A DNA stretch of 64,000 bases, from the NCBI RefSeq assembly GCF_014208105.1, contig NZ_JACHMQ010000001.1, positions 620,001 to 684,000 of the forward strand, read 5' to 3'. Of the stretch, positions 51,614 through 59,610 are shown piece after piece; the first letter of the stretch is position 1; each line of letters begins with the position of its first letter. This DNA is from Actinomadura coerulea. Lineage in GTDB: Bacteria; Actinomycetota; Actinomycetes; Streptosporangiales; Streptosporangiaceae. Both the position numbers and the translations under genes were made by a program. The notes beneath the pieces are model-generated. The model did no database searches, had not been told where the DNA came from, and saw nothing but the letters and a program-made list of their open reading frames with translations.

Positions 51614-52078
51614 TCACTCGACCTCGGCGGGGGTTCCGCCGGTGATCCTCAGCAGCTCGCCGTACGACGTGGGGAAGACGGTGTGCGGGTGCCCGCCCGC
51701 CGCCCACACTTTGTCGTACCTGTCCAGCCAGACGTCCACCAGCGTGCGGATCGGCTCCGGATGGCCGACCGGCGCGACGCCCCCGATGGGCTGGCCGGTC
51801 GCCTCCCGGACGAACTCCGGCGACGCCCGCCGCACCTTGGCCGCGCCCACCAGCGCCGCGACCTTCACCGTGTCCACGCGGTGCGCGCCGCTGGTCATCA
51901 CCAGCAGCGGGGACCCGTCGGCGTCGAACACCAGGCTGTTGGCGATCGCGCCGACCTCGCAGCCGAGCTGCTCGGCCGCGGCCTGCGCCGTCCTCGCGGA
52001 GTCGGGCAGTTCGACGATCGCTCCCGACGCGCCCAGGTCGAGCAGAGCCTTCGCGACGATTTCGGCATTCGGATGCAT
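51614..52078 (-). CDS. YbaK/EbsC-type aminoacyl-tRNA deacylase-like protein
   Basis: A 154-residue protein of the YbaK/INS superfamily that hydrolyses mischarged tRNAs in trans. It shows AAAEQLGCEVGAIANSLVF, the conserved Lys in AHRVDTVKVAALVGAAKVRRA, TGQPIGGVAPVGHP and a C-terminal VWAAGGHPHTVFPTSYGELLRIT. tRNA specificity is not evident. The start is fixed by TAAAGT seven bases upstream. Divergent from the L,D-transpeptidase. Confidence 0.88.
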   Translation of the reverse strand: MHPNAEIVAKALLDLGASGAIVELPDSARTAQAAAEQLGCEVGAIANSLVFDADGSPLLVMTSGAHRVDTVKVAALVGAAKVRRASPEFVREATGQPIGGVAPVGHPEPIRTLVDVWLDRYDKVWAAGGHPHTVFPTSYGELLRITGGTPAEVE

Positions 52079-52085
52079 GGGTAGA

Positions 52086-52091
52086 ACTTTA
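52086..52091 (-). promoter_or_regulatory. Promoter -10 box of leaderless deacylase mRNA
   Basis: On the minus strand TAAAGT lies seven bases before the ATG at 52078. Confidence 0.5.
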
Positions 52092-52122
52092 AGGTCAGCG
52101 CATGCGAGGGAGAGCGATCGAC

Positions 52123-52890
52123 GTGCGGAAGAGCGCGGTTCTGCTGATCGCGGCCGTCGTCCTGACGGGCTGCAACGACATCGACACGGCGGCTCCGGCC
52201 CCATCGAGGGGGACGCCGAAGGCGACACCGTCCAAGGCGCCGGCGACACCCGCGCCGAGCCCCACGCACCGCAAGCTGAAACCGGGTGCCAAGGGGCCCG
52301 ACGTGCAGGCGCTCCAGCGCCGCCTCAAGGCACTGCACTACGACCCCGGAAAGGCGGACGGGAAGTACGGGCCGTCCACGCAGACGGCCGTGTGGGCGTT
52401 CCAGGCGGTGAACCGTCTCAAGCAGAAGAGCACCCTCTCCGCGTCGTTCTGGAAGGCCCTGGACGCTCCCAAGGAGCCTCGGCCGGTGGCCAAGAAGCGC
52501 GAGAACAACCGCGTCGACGTGGATCTGAAGCGCCAGTACCTCGTCCTCTACAAGAACGGCACCCCGCGGCTCATCACCCACGTGTCGTCCGGCTCGGGGG
52601 AGTACTACTGCGCCAAGGACCGGGGCGCCACCGTCGCGCGCTGCCGCTACGCCACGACCGGCACGGGCGACTTCCGGACCGGACGCCGCGCCTCCGGCTG
52701 GGAGACCTCGCCCCTGGGGCAGCTCTACAACCCCATCTACTTCAACGGCGGCATCGCCTTCCACGGCGCCCTGGACGTCCCCATGCAGCCCGCCTCGCAC
52801 GGCTGCGTCCGCATGCCGATGCATATCGCCGAGTACTTCCCTGACCTCGTCGGCACGGGCGTCCCCGTCCATGTCAGGCGGCCTCGCTAG
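52123..52890 (+). CDS. L,D-transpeptidase lipoprotein with peptidoglycan-binding domain
   Basis: A 255-residue exported lipoprotein. The signal sequence ends in a lipobox (VLTGC), then a Pro/Thr/Ala linker, a PG_binding_1 domain (GAKGPDVQALQRRLKALHY; GKYGPSTQTAVWAFQ) and a YkuD catalytic domain with IAFHGALDV and the active-site SHGCVRMP. It should form 3-3 cross-links in the cell wall outside the membrane. GTG 52123 is chosen from GAGGGAGAG at 52105-52113; ATG 52102 in frame is possible. Confidence 0.88.
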   Translation: MRKSAVLLIAAVVLTGCNDIDTAAPAPSRGTPKATPSKAPATPAPSPTHRKLKPGAKGPDVQALQRRLKALHYDPGKADGKYGPSTQTAVWAFQAVNRLKQKSTLSASFWKALDAPKEPRPVAKKRENNRVDVDLKRQYLVLYKNGTPRLITHVSSGSGEYYCAKDRGATVARCRYATTGTGDFRTGRRASGWETSPLGQLYNPIYFNGGIAFHGALDVPMQPASHGCVRMPMHIAEYFPDLVGTGVPVHVRRPR

Positions 52891-52950
52891 CCCTCCTCGC
52901 GGGAGCCGCGTCCGGGTCGCCGTCAAGCCCGCTGACCTGCGGGATACGAC

Positions 52951-52966
52951 ACGTGTTCGAACACGT
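52951..52966. promoter_or_regulatory. 16-bp palindrome near the SOS promoter
   Basis: ACGTGTTCGAACACGT is a perfect palindrome just upstream of the -35 of the SOS promoter. Its TCGAAC arm is half of a LexA site, so it may be a second weak LexA site or the operator of another regulator. Confidence 0.4.
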
Positions 52967-52996
52967 TGACGAATCGCCGTCAGGGCGGTTTACTGT
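52966..52996 (+). promoter_or_regulatory. Promoter of the HEPN gene
   Basis: TTGACG (52966-52971) and TACTGT (52991-52996), spacer 19 bases. The start point would fall near 53003, directly at the LexA box. Confidence 0.5.
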
Positions 52997-53003
52997 GAAG
53001 CGC

Positions 53004-53021
53004 ATCGAACTTATGTTCGAT
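53004..53021. promoter_or_regulatory. LexA (SOS) box
   Basis: ATCGAACTTATGTTCGAT is a perfect palindrome and an exact match to the actinobacterial SOS box TCGAAC-N4-GTTCGA. It covers the expected transcription start of the HEPN gene, so LexA should repress it until DNA damage. Confidence 0.82.
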
Positions 53022-53152
53022 GTGGTGCGGGACTCGCGGCCCGCGCCAGGGCGACGTCCCCGCCGATCGCGGTGTTTCGGCGGGACGGACGGCCGGGCGG
53101 AGAGAGGGGAAGCTCTCCGCCCGGCCGGCCCGAGCCCCGGAAGGAGGCAGAC

Positions 53153-53656
53153 ATGTCCGGAACGATGACCGCACGCGGAGTCCACTCCGCAGCCCAGTCC
53201 GTCCCGTCCCCCAGTCCTCGCCCACGCCACCGCCCGATGCCCGCGCCGCGTCCGGCGCACACGGCCGTCGGGCAGTTGCACGCCGCCCGCATGGGCCTCG
53301 CCGAGGCGGCCGAGGCCACCTCGCCGGCCGTCCGCTACGTGTGCGCCCACCTGGCGGCGCTGCGCGCGGCCGCCGCCGTCCTGGCGTCCAAGGAGCCTCT
53401 GGAGACCCACCGCCGCGGCCGCCCGCGCAGCGTCTGGGTGCTGCTGCCCGAGGCCGAGCCCGCGCTGCGGGAGTGGGCCGCCTTCTTCGCCGCCGGCGCC
53501 GACAAGCGCGCCGCCGCCGAGGCGGGCCTGCCGCGCGCCGTCACCCCGCGCGACGCGGAGGAGCTCCTGCACGACGCCGAGGTCTTCGTCACCCTCGTCG
53601 AGGACACCCTCGGCGTCGACGGGCAGCCCACGCTGCCCGTCCCCGAAGCAGGCTGA
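53153..53656 (+). CDS. SAV_6107-type HEPN domain protein, SOS-regulated
   Basis: A 167-residue protein with a Pro/Arg/Ser-rich N-terminus and a helical domain: GQLHAARMGLAEAAEATSPAVRYVCAHLAALRAAAAVLA, ending with DAEELLHDAEVFVTLVEDTL. This matches the SAV_6107 family of HEPN proteins known next to DNA-damage polymerase genes in actinomycetes. Here no polymerase gene is adjacent. The LexA box 130 bases upstream supports a DNA-damage role. AAGGAGG precedes ATG 53153. Confidence 0.78.
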   Translation: MSGTMTARGVHSAAQSVPSPSPRPRHRPMPAPRPAHTAVGQLHAARMGLAEAAEATSPAVRYVCAHLAALRAAAAVLASKEPLETHRRGRPRSVWVLLPEAEPALREWAAFFAAGADKRAAAEAGLPRAVTPRDAEELLHDAEVFVTLVEDTLGVDGQPTLPVPEAG

Positions 53657-53682
53657 GCCACCCCGGAGGCCGTCCCCCTCCC

Positions 53683-53718
53683 CGGGGCGGCCCCCCGGAG
53701 GCGGGGGGCGCCGCCCCG
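53683..53718 (+). terminator. Hairpin terminator after the HEPN gene
   Basis: CGGGGCGGCCCCCC (53683-53696) pairs with 53703-53718 with a two-base bulge, 27 bases past the stop. No T-run. Confidence 0.5.
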
Positions 53719-53894
53719 CCATGGGAGGCGGCGTCCCCCCTCCGGCGGCCGGACGTGCCTCCGGTGGCCCGAGCGATCGCGCCGGCGGGGCCGCAACCCC
53801 CCGAGCCGGCCCCGCCGGCGCGGTCCCACCGCGCCCTCAGCGCGCGCTCACCCCGGTCGCGGAGCGGGGGAGGGCTGTTGGTAGACATGGCCGG

Positions 53895-55082
53895 ATGGCC
53901 GATCTACCGCCGCTGGACGGGATGCGCGTCATCGAGCTGTCCAGCTTCGTCGCGACGCCGCTGGGCGGGATGACCCTGGCGCAGCTCGGCGCGGACGTCA
54001 TCCGCGTCGACCAGATCGGCGGCGGGCCCGACATCGACCGGTGGCCGCTCGCGCCGTCCGGTCGCAGCCTGTACTGGGCCGGGCTGAACAAGGGCAAGCG
54101 GTCGGTCGCCGTCGACCTGCGGTCGTCCGAGGGCCGCGAGCTGGTCGCCGGGCTCGTCGCGGACGGCGGCGTCGTCCTGACCAACGCGCCGCCGCGGCCG
54201 GGGCTGTCCTACGAGGTGCTGAGGGCCGCGCGGCCCGACCTGATCCACGTCCGGCTTCAGGGGACCCGGGAGGGCGGCAACGCCGTCGACTACACGGTCA
54301 ACGCCGCGATGGGCTTCCCGTCGATCACGGGGCCGGCCGGCCGGGAGGCCCCCGTCAACCACGCGCTGCCCGCGTGGGACGTGGCGTGCGGCCTCTACAT
54401 GGCCGTCGGGCTGCTGGCGGCGGAGCGGCACCGGCTGCGCACCGGCGAGGGCCGGCGGATCCGGGTCGCGTTGCGGGACGTCGCCCTGGCCACCGCGGGG
54501 AACCTCGGCTACCTCGCGGAGGCCCAGCTCGGCGAGCCCAGGGCGCGGCTGGGCAACCACCTCTTCGGCGACTTCGGACGCGACTTCGCCGCGGCCGACG
54601 GGCGGGTCATGGTCGCGGTCCTCACGGCCCGGCACTGGCGCGACCTGGTCGAGGCGACCGGCCTCGGTGAGGTGGTCGAGGCCCTCGAACGCGCCCTCGG
54701 CGCCGACTTCCGCCGCGCCGGCGACCGCTACGGCCACCGCGAGGCGCTGGGAGGCGTGCTCGCGTCGTGGTTCGCCTCCCGCACCTGCGAGCAGGTCGCG
54801 GACGGGCTGGAGCGGACGTCCGTGCTGTGGTCCCGCTACCGCGACTTCGCTGAGGTGGCCGCCGGTCTGCGGGACGAGCCGCTCATGGCGCCGCTCGACC
54901 AGCCGGGCGTGGGCCCCCACCTGGCCCCGGGCTCGCCGCTGCGGTTCGGCGACGCCTCGCCGCCTCCGGTCCCCGCCCCCGCCCTTGGCGAGCACACGGA
55001 GGAGGTCCTCCGCGACGTCCTGGCCCTGCCCCCCGAGCGCGTCGAGGCCCTGCGCGCCAACGGGACCATCACGGCTTCGTGA
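53895..55082 (+). CDS. CaiB/BaiF family CoA-transferase or racemase
   Basis: A 395-residue class III CoA-transferase-like protein: LDGMRVIELSSFVATPLGGMTLAQLGADVIRVD at the start, LNKGKRSVAVDLRSSEGREL, and PAWDVACGLYMAVGLLAAERHRLRTGEG with the catalytic Asp. The family moves CoA between carboxylic acids or racemises 2-methylacyl-CoAs. The substrate is unknown; no catabolic cluster surrounds it. The last 14 bases overlap the convergent membrane-protein gene. Confidence 0.87.
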   Translation: MADLPPLDGMRVIELSSFVATPLGGMTLAQLGADVIRVDQIGGGPDIDRWPLAPSGRSLYWAGLNKGKRSVAVDLRSSEGRELVAGLVADGGVVLTNAPPRPGLSYEVLRAARPDLIHVRLQGTREGGNAVDYTVNAAMGFPSITGPAGREAPVNHALPAWDVACGLYMAVGLLAAERHRLRTGEGRRIRVALRDVALATAGNLGYLAEAQLGEPRARLGNHLFGDFGRDFAAADGRVMVAVLTARHWRDLVEATGLGEVVEALERALGADFRRAGDRYGHREALGGVLASWFASRTCEQVADGLERTSVLWSRYRDFAEVAAGLRDEPLMAPLDQPGVGPHLAPGSPLRFGDASPPPVPAPALGEHTEEVLRDVLALPPERVEALRANGTITAS

Positions 55083-55608
55083 CGCCTCGGCGGCGGCGGT
55101 AGGCGACGGCAAGGGCGGCGAGGAGAGGCGCCCAGGCCACGAGAGGCAGGTAGAGGAACCCGACGACGGTGTGGCCGGTGGGGGTCATGTCGTCCGCGGG
55201 CATGCTCCACCAGGCCGCCAGGGGCGTCCACAGCGCGGCGAGGACGGCGACGCCCGCCCACGCGGGCACCAGGACCGCCGCGGGCGGGATCGTCCGGCCT
55301 CCGGCGAACGGGACCCAGAGCGGGACGACCTCGCCCCACGGCCGCACGAGTCCGAGGGCCAGCAGGGCGGCGCCCTCGCTGAGGACCGCGAGCAGCACCA
55401 GATACCCGGGTCCCCAGAACCCGGGCGGGCAGACGGTCCGGTAGCCCTCCTCGGTGTACCCGAGGTGGAAGCCCAGGGCGAGGCCCAGCCGCCAGACGCC
55501 GGACGGCAGCGCGAGCAGGGTGATCGTGTGGGCGGCCAGATGCGCCCAGCGGGGGACGTGCCGTATCGCCGGGGGCGCGGGAGGGGCGGGACGGGAGAGC
55601 ACGGTCAT
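55069..55608 (-). CDS. Hypothetical membrane protein with five helices
   Basis: A 179-residue integral membrane protein with about five hydrophobic helices. Recognisable features are LGYTEEGYRTVCPPGFWGPGYLVLLAVLSEGAALLALGLVRPWGE in the middle and a basic C-terminus. I know of no function. ATG 55608 is chosen; ATG 55620 in frame is also possible. No ribosome-binding site is visible. It overlaps the CaiB-like gene by 14 bases at the 3' end. Confidence 0.7.
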   Translation of the reverse strand: MTVLSRPAPPAPPAIRHVPRWAHLAAHTITLLALPSGVWRLGLALGFHLGYTEEGYRTVCPPGFWGPGYLVLLAVLSEGAALLALGLVRPWGEVVPLWVPFAGGRTIPPAAVLVPAWAGVAVLAALWTPLAAWWSMPADDMTPTGHTVVGFLYLPLVAWAPLLAALAVAYRRRRGVTKP

Positions 55609-55738
55609 ACAGATGATCATGTCGGCCCGGGGCGCGGCCGCCTTCCCTCCCGTGGCCGAACCGGATCCCCCGCAGGGGGGAGCGGGGTGGTTCGTCCTGG
55701 TATGAGATTGTTAGGCAGGCGAACTTCGGGAGGGTGCG

Positions 55739-57163
55739 GTGGCGGGGCGGGGCGGGCGCGGGCTGGTCCCCCTGCTGGCCTTCCTCGGCGTCATGGCCTA
55801 CTCGCTCTCGATGGCCGTGGTGACGCCCGCGCTGCCGCAGATCCAGCACGGGCTGCACACGACCCCGGCGGGCGCGGCGTGGGCGCTCACGGCGATGACG
55901 CTGTCCGCGGCCGTGGCCACGCCGGTGGTCGGGCGGCTCGGCGACCTGTACGGGGCGCGCCGCGTGCTGCTCGCGGTACTCGCCGTCGCCACCGCCGGCA
56001 CGGTGGTCGCGGCGCTGGCCGGAACGGTGCCGGTCATGCTCGCCGGACGCGTGCTCAGCGGCGTCGGCGGAGGCGTCTTCCCGCTGGCGTACACGATCAT
56101 CCGGGACGTCCTGCCGCCCGCCCGGCGGGCCCCGGCCGTCGGGCTCATGTCGTCCATGCTCGGTCTCGGCGGCGCCGTCTCGTGGTGCCTGGCGGGCCCG
56201 ATCATCGACCTGCTCGGCTGGCGCTGGCTGCTGTGGGTGCCGTTGACCGGCCTGGTGCCCGGCGTCGTCCTGGCCTGGTGGATCGTTCCGGCCGGACGCC
56301 GCGGCGAGGCCCCGCGCGGGGCGGCGCGGGTCGACTGGTGGGGCGCCGCGCTCTTCGCCGCCTGGCTGGTGGCCGCGCTCACCGCCCTCACCGAGGGGAT
56401 GGACTGGGGCTGGACGTCCCCGGGCGTCCTCGGGCTCCTCGCGTTCGCGCTCGCGGCGGCCGCCGCCTGGCTGTGGGTGGAGGCCCGCGTCCGCGAGCCC
56501 CTGGTCGACCTGCGCCTCATGCGGGTGCGCGGGGTGTGGACGGCGAACGCCGCCTCGCTCCTGTCCGGCTACGCGCTGATGGCGGGCGGGCTGCTGTTCC
56601 CCCTGCTCGTCCAGCTCCCCGAGGGCACCGGGTACGGCTTCGGCGGGACGGCCACGCAGGCGGCGCTGCTCCAGCTTCCCGCCAGCGTCGGCATGACCGT
56701 CGCGGGCATGACGGCGGGCCTGCTCGACCGGCGCGTCGGCTCCCGCGCGGTGCTGCTCGGCGGCGCTGCCCTGACCGGCCTCGGCTACGCGTTCGTGGCG
56801 GTCGAGCACGGCGCCATGTGGCACCTCTACGTCGGCGGCCTGGCGCGGGGCGTCGGCCTCGGCCTCGCCTACGCCGCCGTGGCGACCCTGGTGGTCGCCG
56901 CCGTCCCGCCCGGGGAGACCGGCGTGGCCACCGGCATCAACACGCTGCTGCGCACCGTCGGAGCGTCCCTCGGGACGCAGATCAGCGCGGTCATCGTCGT
57001 CGCGGTCCCCGGCGAGGGCGGGTTCTCCGCCGGGTTCGCGGTGAGCGCCGCCGTCGTGGCGGCCGTCCTCCCGCTGGCCCTGCTCGTCCCGCGCCCGGGG
57101 AGGCGGCTCGCACGCGGAACGGGGCCCGGCGCGGTGCCGGACCCCGTCACGGTCGTGCGGTGA
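55739..57163 (+). CDS. MFS drug-export transporter (DHA2-like)
   Basis: A 474-residue major facilitator protein with about fourteen helices. Motif A appears as GRLGDLYGARRVLL, motif C-like segments follow (GVGGGVFPLAYTIIRDVLPPARRAPAVGLMSS), and conserved ends include GVATGINTLLRTVGASLGTQI. The layout matches proton-driven multidrug or secondary-metabolite exporters. GTG start with GGGAGGG upstream. The stop codon region is followed by a 14-base direct repeat. Confidence 0.88.
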   Translation: MAGRGGRGLVPLLAFLGVMAYSLSMAVVTPALPQIQHGLHTTPAGAAWALTAMTLSAAVATPVVGRLGDLYGARRVLLAVLAVATAGTVVAALAGTVPVMLAGRVLSGVGGGVFPLAYTIIRDVLPPARRAPAVGLMSSMLGLGGAVSWCLAGPIIDLLGWRWLLWVPLTGLVPGVVLAWWIVPAGRRGEAPRGAARVDWWGAALFAAWLVAALTALTEGMDWGWTSPGVLGLLAFALAAAAAWLWVEARVREPLVDLRLMRVRGVWTANAASLLSGYALMAGGLLFPLLVQLPEGTGYGFGGTATQAALLQLPASVGMTVAGMTAGLLDRRVGSRAVLLGGAALTGLGYAFVAVEHGAMWHLYVGGLARGVGLGLAYAAVATLVVAAVPPGETGVATGINTLLRTVGASLGTQISAVIVVAVPGEGGFSAGFAVSAAVVAAVLPLALLVPRPGRRLARGTGPGAVPDPVTVVR

Positions 57164-57181
57164 AACAGGTCGTGCGGTGAA

Positions 57182-57676
57182 TCAGAACGACTCGACGGCG
57201 CGGCGCGCCTCCGGGTCGAGGACGCCCCAGCCGATCAGCTCCTCGGTGAGCTCGGTCGGGGACTTGTCATAGATGACCGCGAGTGATCGCAGGTCCTCCT
57301 GGCGGATGGACAGGACCTTTCCGTTGTAGTCGCCCCGCTGGCTCTGGATCGTCGCGGCGTAGCGGGCGAGAGGACCGGCCTTGTCTTTCGGAAGCTGCTG
57401 CAACCGCTCTAGATCGATCACGAGCTTGGGTGTAGGCCCGAGCGGGCTCGGCGCGGCTCCGCCGGGCAGCAACTCGGAAACCGGCACGCCATAGAAATCG
57501 GCGAGCTCGGCCAGCTTCTGAACGGTGACGGCGCGGTCGCCCCGCTCGTACGAACCCACGACGACGGCCTTCCAGCGGCCGCGTGACTTCTCCTCCACGC
57601 CGTGCAGGGACAGGCCCTGCTGGGTGCGGATGGCGCGCAGGCGCGCGCCGAGAGCCTTTGCGTATTCAGACGGCAT
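57182..57676 (-). CDS. bldD: Developmental master regulator BldD
   Basis: A 164-residue DNA-binding repressor of sporulation genes in actinomycetes. The N-terminal XRE-type HTH (LRAIRTQQGLSLHGVEEKS; VVVGSYERGDRAVTVQKLAELADFYG) is nearly identical to that of S. coelicolor BldD. The C-terminal domain holds the cyclic-di-GMP binding signature R114-G-D116, eight residues, then R125-Q-E-D128, so dimerisation by c-di-GMP should be conserved. The pyrR neighbour is the same as in Streptomyces. Confidence 0.96.
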   Translation of the reverse strand: MPSEYAKALGARLRAIRTQQGLSLHGVEEKSRGRWKAVVVGSYERGDRAVTVQKLAELADFYGVPVSELLPGGAAPSPLGPTPKLVIDLERLQQLPKDKAGPLARYAATIQSQRGDYNGKVLSIRQEDLRSLAVIYDKSPTELTEELIGWGVLDPEARRAVESF

Positions 57677-57784
57677 GATGCGGCCCCCCAGGCTCACTTT
57701 CGTCGTCGTCGAACCCCGGCTGGTCACCGGGGGGAGACAGATTCGCGAAGCCAGGGGGCCTCAGGACTCTGTCTCCAGGGATGG

Positions 57785-57797
57785 TTACGGACAGTGA
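57785..57797. promoter_or_regulatory. BldD-like operator at the bldD start point
   Basis: TTACGGACAGTGA has the TnAC-N5-GTnA arms of the BldD box, though the centre differs from consensus. It lies across the expected start of bldD transcription, the position used for BldD self-repression in Streptomyces. Confidence 0.5.
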
Positions 57798-57825
57798 CGG
57801 TAAAACGGGTACGGCCCCAGGTCAA
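57797..57825 (-). promoter_or_regulatory. bldD promoter
   Basis: On the minus strand TTGACC (57820-57825) and TACCGT (57797-57802) with a 17-base spacer: a textbook housekeeping promoter pointing at bldD. Confidence 0.7.
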
Positions 57826-58016
57826 GCTGATTGGAAAAAAGCGGTCGAATCCGCAGGACTCGATCCGGGCCGTCCGGATCGCGAGAGCCCGTGCCGGCAG
57901 GGGTCGGCGGCGCGCCCGCAGGGCCGCGCCGGCCTCCCGAACGCCTCCGAATGTGACCCCTCTCACCTGCGAAGACGAGGGCCGGGCCGGGGTGCGGGGC
58001 AGGCGGGGCCGGCTGC

Positions 58017-58022
58017 TAACGT
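58017..58022 (+). promoter_or_regulatory. pyr operon -10 box
   Basis: TAACGT would start transcription near 58029, about 53 bases before pyrR and just upstream of the PyrR-type RNA element. No good -35 is seen. Confidence 0.45.
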
Positions 58023-58047
58023 GTGGGGGACACGACGTCCTTTAAGG

Positions 58048-58074
58048 CCCGTCCCGTGAGGCGGGGAAGGAGGT
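58048..58074 (+). promoter_or_regulatory. PyrR-binding RNA element over the pyrR ribosome-binding site
   Basis: GTCCCGTGAGGC (58051-58062) carries the PyrR-loop core (TCC.GNGAGGC) inside a CCCG/CGGG stem, and AAGGAGGT (58067-58074), the pyrR ribosome-binding site, follows directly. A hairpin clamped by PyrR-UMP would block translation, as shown for Mycobacterium smegmatis. Confidence 0.75.
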
Positions 58075-58081
58075 TTCGGCG

Positions 58082-58672
58082 GTGAATGCTGCCTCCAGGC
58101 AGGAGCATCGCGTGGCGGACGGTGACCCCCGGCCCAAGGCCGTTCTGGAGGGTCCCGACATCCGGCGCGCGCTGACACGTATCGCACACGAGATCCTCGA
58201 GCGGACCAAGGGCGGCCACGACGTCCTGCTGCTCGGCATCCAGACCCGGGGCGTGACGCTGGCCGAGCGGCTCGCGGGCGCCCTGCGCGAGGTCGAGGGC
58301 CGCCCGGTGCCCTGGGGCTCGCTCGACGTGACCATGTACCGGGACGACCTGCGGATGCGCCCCGCCCGCGCCCTCGGCCGCACGGAGCTGCCCGCCGAGG
58401 GGATCGACGACAGGGTCGTCGTGCTCGTCGACGACGTGCTGTTCTCCGGGCGCACGGTGCGCGCCGCGCTGGACTCGCTGAACGACCTCGGCCGGCCCCG
58501 CGCCGTCCAGCTGGCGGTGCTGGTGGACCGCGGGCACCGGCAGCTGCCGATCCGGGCCGACTACGTGGGCAAGAACCTGCCCACCTCGATGCGCGAGACC
58601 GTGCGGGTCCTGCTGGACGAGAACGACGGGCGCGACGCGGTGCTGCTCGGCCCGACGGGGGGTACCGAATGA
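58082..58672 (+). CDS. pyrR: Pyrimidine operon regulator PyrR
   Basis: A 196-residue bifunctional protein: uracil phosphoribosyltransferase and UMP-dependent RNA-binding repressor of the pyr operon. It has [27 protein letters not shown] and the PRPP loop [25 protein letters not shown] start after AAGGAGGT. It overlaps pyrB by 4 bases. Confidence 0.95.
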   Translation: MNAASRQEHRVADGDPRPKAVLEGPDIRRALTRIAHEILERTKGGHDVLLLGIQTRGVTLAERLAGALREVEGRPVPWGSLDVTMYRDDLRMRPARALGRTELPAEGIDDRVVVLVDDVLFSGRTVRAALDSLNDLGRPRAVQLAVLVDRGHRQLPIRADYVGKNLPTSMRETVRVLLDENDGRDAVLLGPTGGTE

Positions 58673-59610
58673 ACCGCCACCTGATCTCCGCCGCCGACCT
58701 CACCCGCGACGACGCGCTGCTCGTCCTCGACACGGCCGAGGAGCTCGCGCAGATCGCGGGCCGCTCGATCAAGAAGCTGCCGACGCTGCGCGGCCGGACG
58801 GTCGTCAACCTGTTCTTCGAGGACTCCACCCGCACCCGCATCTCGTTCGAGGCCGCGGCCAAGCGGCTGTCCGCCGATGTGATCAACTTCTCCGCCAAGG
58901 GCTCCAGCGTGTCCAAGGGCGAGAGCCTGAAGGACACGGCGCTCACCCTGGAGGCGATGGGCGCGGACGGCGTCGTCATCCGGCACAACGCCTCCGGCGC
59001 GCCGCACCGGCTGGCCGGCTGGGTGCGGGGCAGCGTGGTCAACGCCGGCGACGGCACCCACGAGCACCCCACGCAGGCGCTCCTGGACGCGTTCACGATG
59101 CGCAAGCGCCTGGGCGATCTGGAGGGCCGCAAGGTCACGATCGTCGGGGACGTGCTGCACAGCCGCGTGGCACGATCCAACGTCCTGCTGCTGGACACGC
59201 TCGGCGCCGACGTCACCGTGGTCGCGCCCCCGACGCTGCTGCCGGTCGCGATCGACACCTGGCCCTGCTCGGTGTCCTACGACCTGGACGCCGTCCTCCC
59301 GAAGAGCGACGTGATCATGATGCTCCGCGTCCAGCAGGAGCGCATGAACGCCGCCTACTTCCCGACGGTGCGCGAGTACAGCCGCCGCTACGGGCTGGAC
59401 GCCGAGCGCATGGCCGAGCTGCCCGAGCACGCCATCGTCATGCACCCCGGGCCGATGAACCGCGGCGTCGAGATCGCCGCCGAGGTCGCCGACTCGGTCC
59501 GCTCCACGATCGTCGAGCAGGTCGCCAACGGCGTCAGCGCGCGCATGGCCGTCCTCTACCTGCTGCTCGGAGGCTCCGAGCCCGCCATCGGCCAGGAGGT
59601 CCCCCAGTGA
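58669..59610 (+). CDS. pyrB: Aspartate carbamoyltransferase catalytic subunit
   Basis: A 313-residue enzyme making carbamoyl-aspartate. It has the carbamoyl-phosphate motif [45 protein letters not shown]-like [16 protein letters not shown] and [12 protein letters not shown]. No regulatory subunit (pyrI) is present. Overlaps pyrR and pyrC by 4 bases each. Confidence 0.96.
   Translation: MNRHLISAADLTRDDALLVLDTAEELAQIAGRSIKKLPTLRGRTVVNLFFEDSTRTRISFEAAAKRLSADVINFSAKGSSVSKGESLKDTALTLEAMGADGVVIRHNASGAPHRLAGWVRGSVVNAGDGTHEHPTQALLDAFTMRKRLGDLEGRKVTIVGDVLHSRVARSNVLLLDTLGADVTVVAPPTLLPVAIDTWPCSVSYDLDAVLPKSDVIMMLRVQQERMNAAYFPTVREYSRRYGLDAERMAELPEHAIVMHPGPMNRGVEIAAEVADSVRSTIVEQVANGVSARMAVLYLLLGGSEPAIGQEVPQ

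Larger units (their letters stand above)
57677..58081. other. Divergent control region between bldD and pyrR
   Basis: About 400 bases without a credible gene. It holds the bldD promoter with a BldD-like site, the pyr promoter and the PyrR-type RNA element, listed separately. Confidence 0.7.

Noticed and set aside
53721..53894. Longer start for the CaiB-like protein
   Set aside because: The upstream extension is Pro/Arg/Gly-rich shadow sequence. Family members begin close to LDGMRVIELSSF.
57781..58059. A 92-codon plus-strand frame between bldD and pyrR
   Set aside because: It overlaps the bldD promoter and the pyr promoter, has no ribosome-binding site and no recognisable motif.
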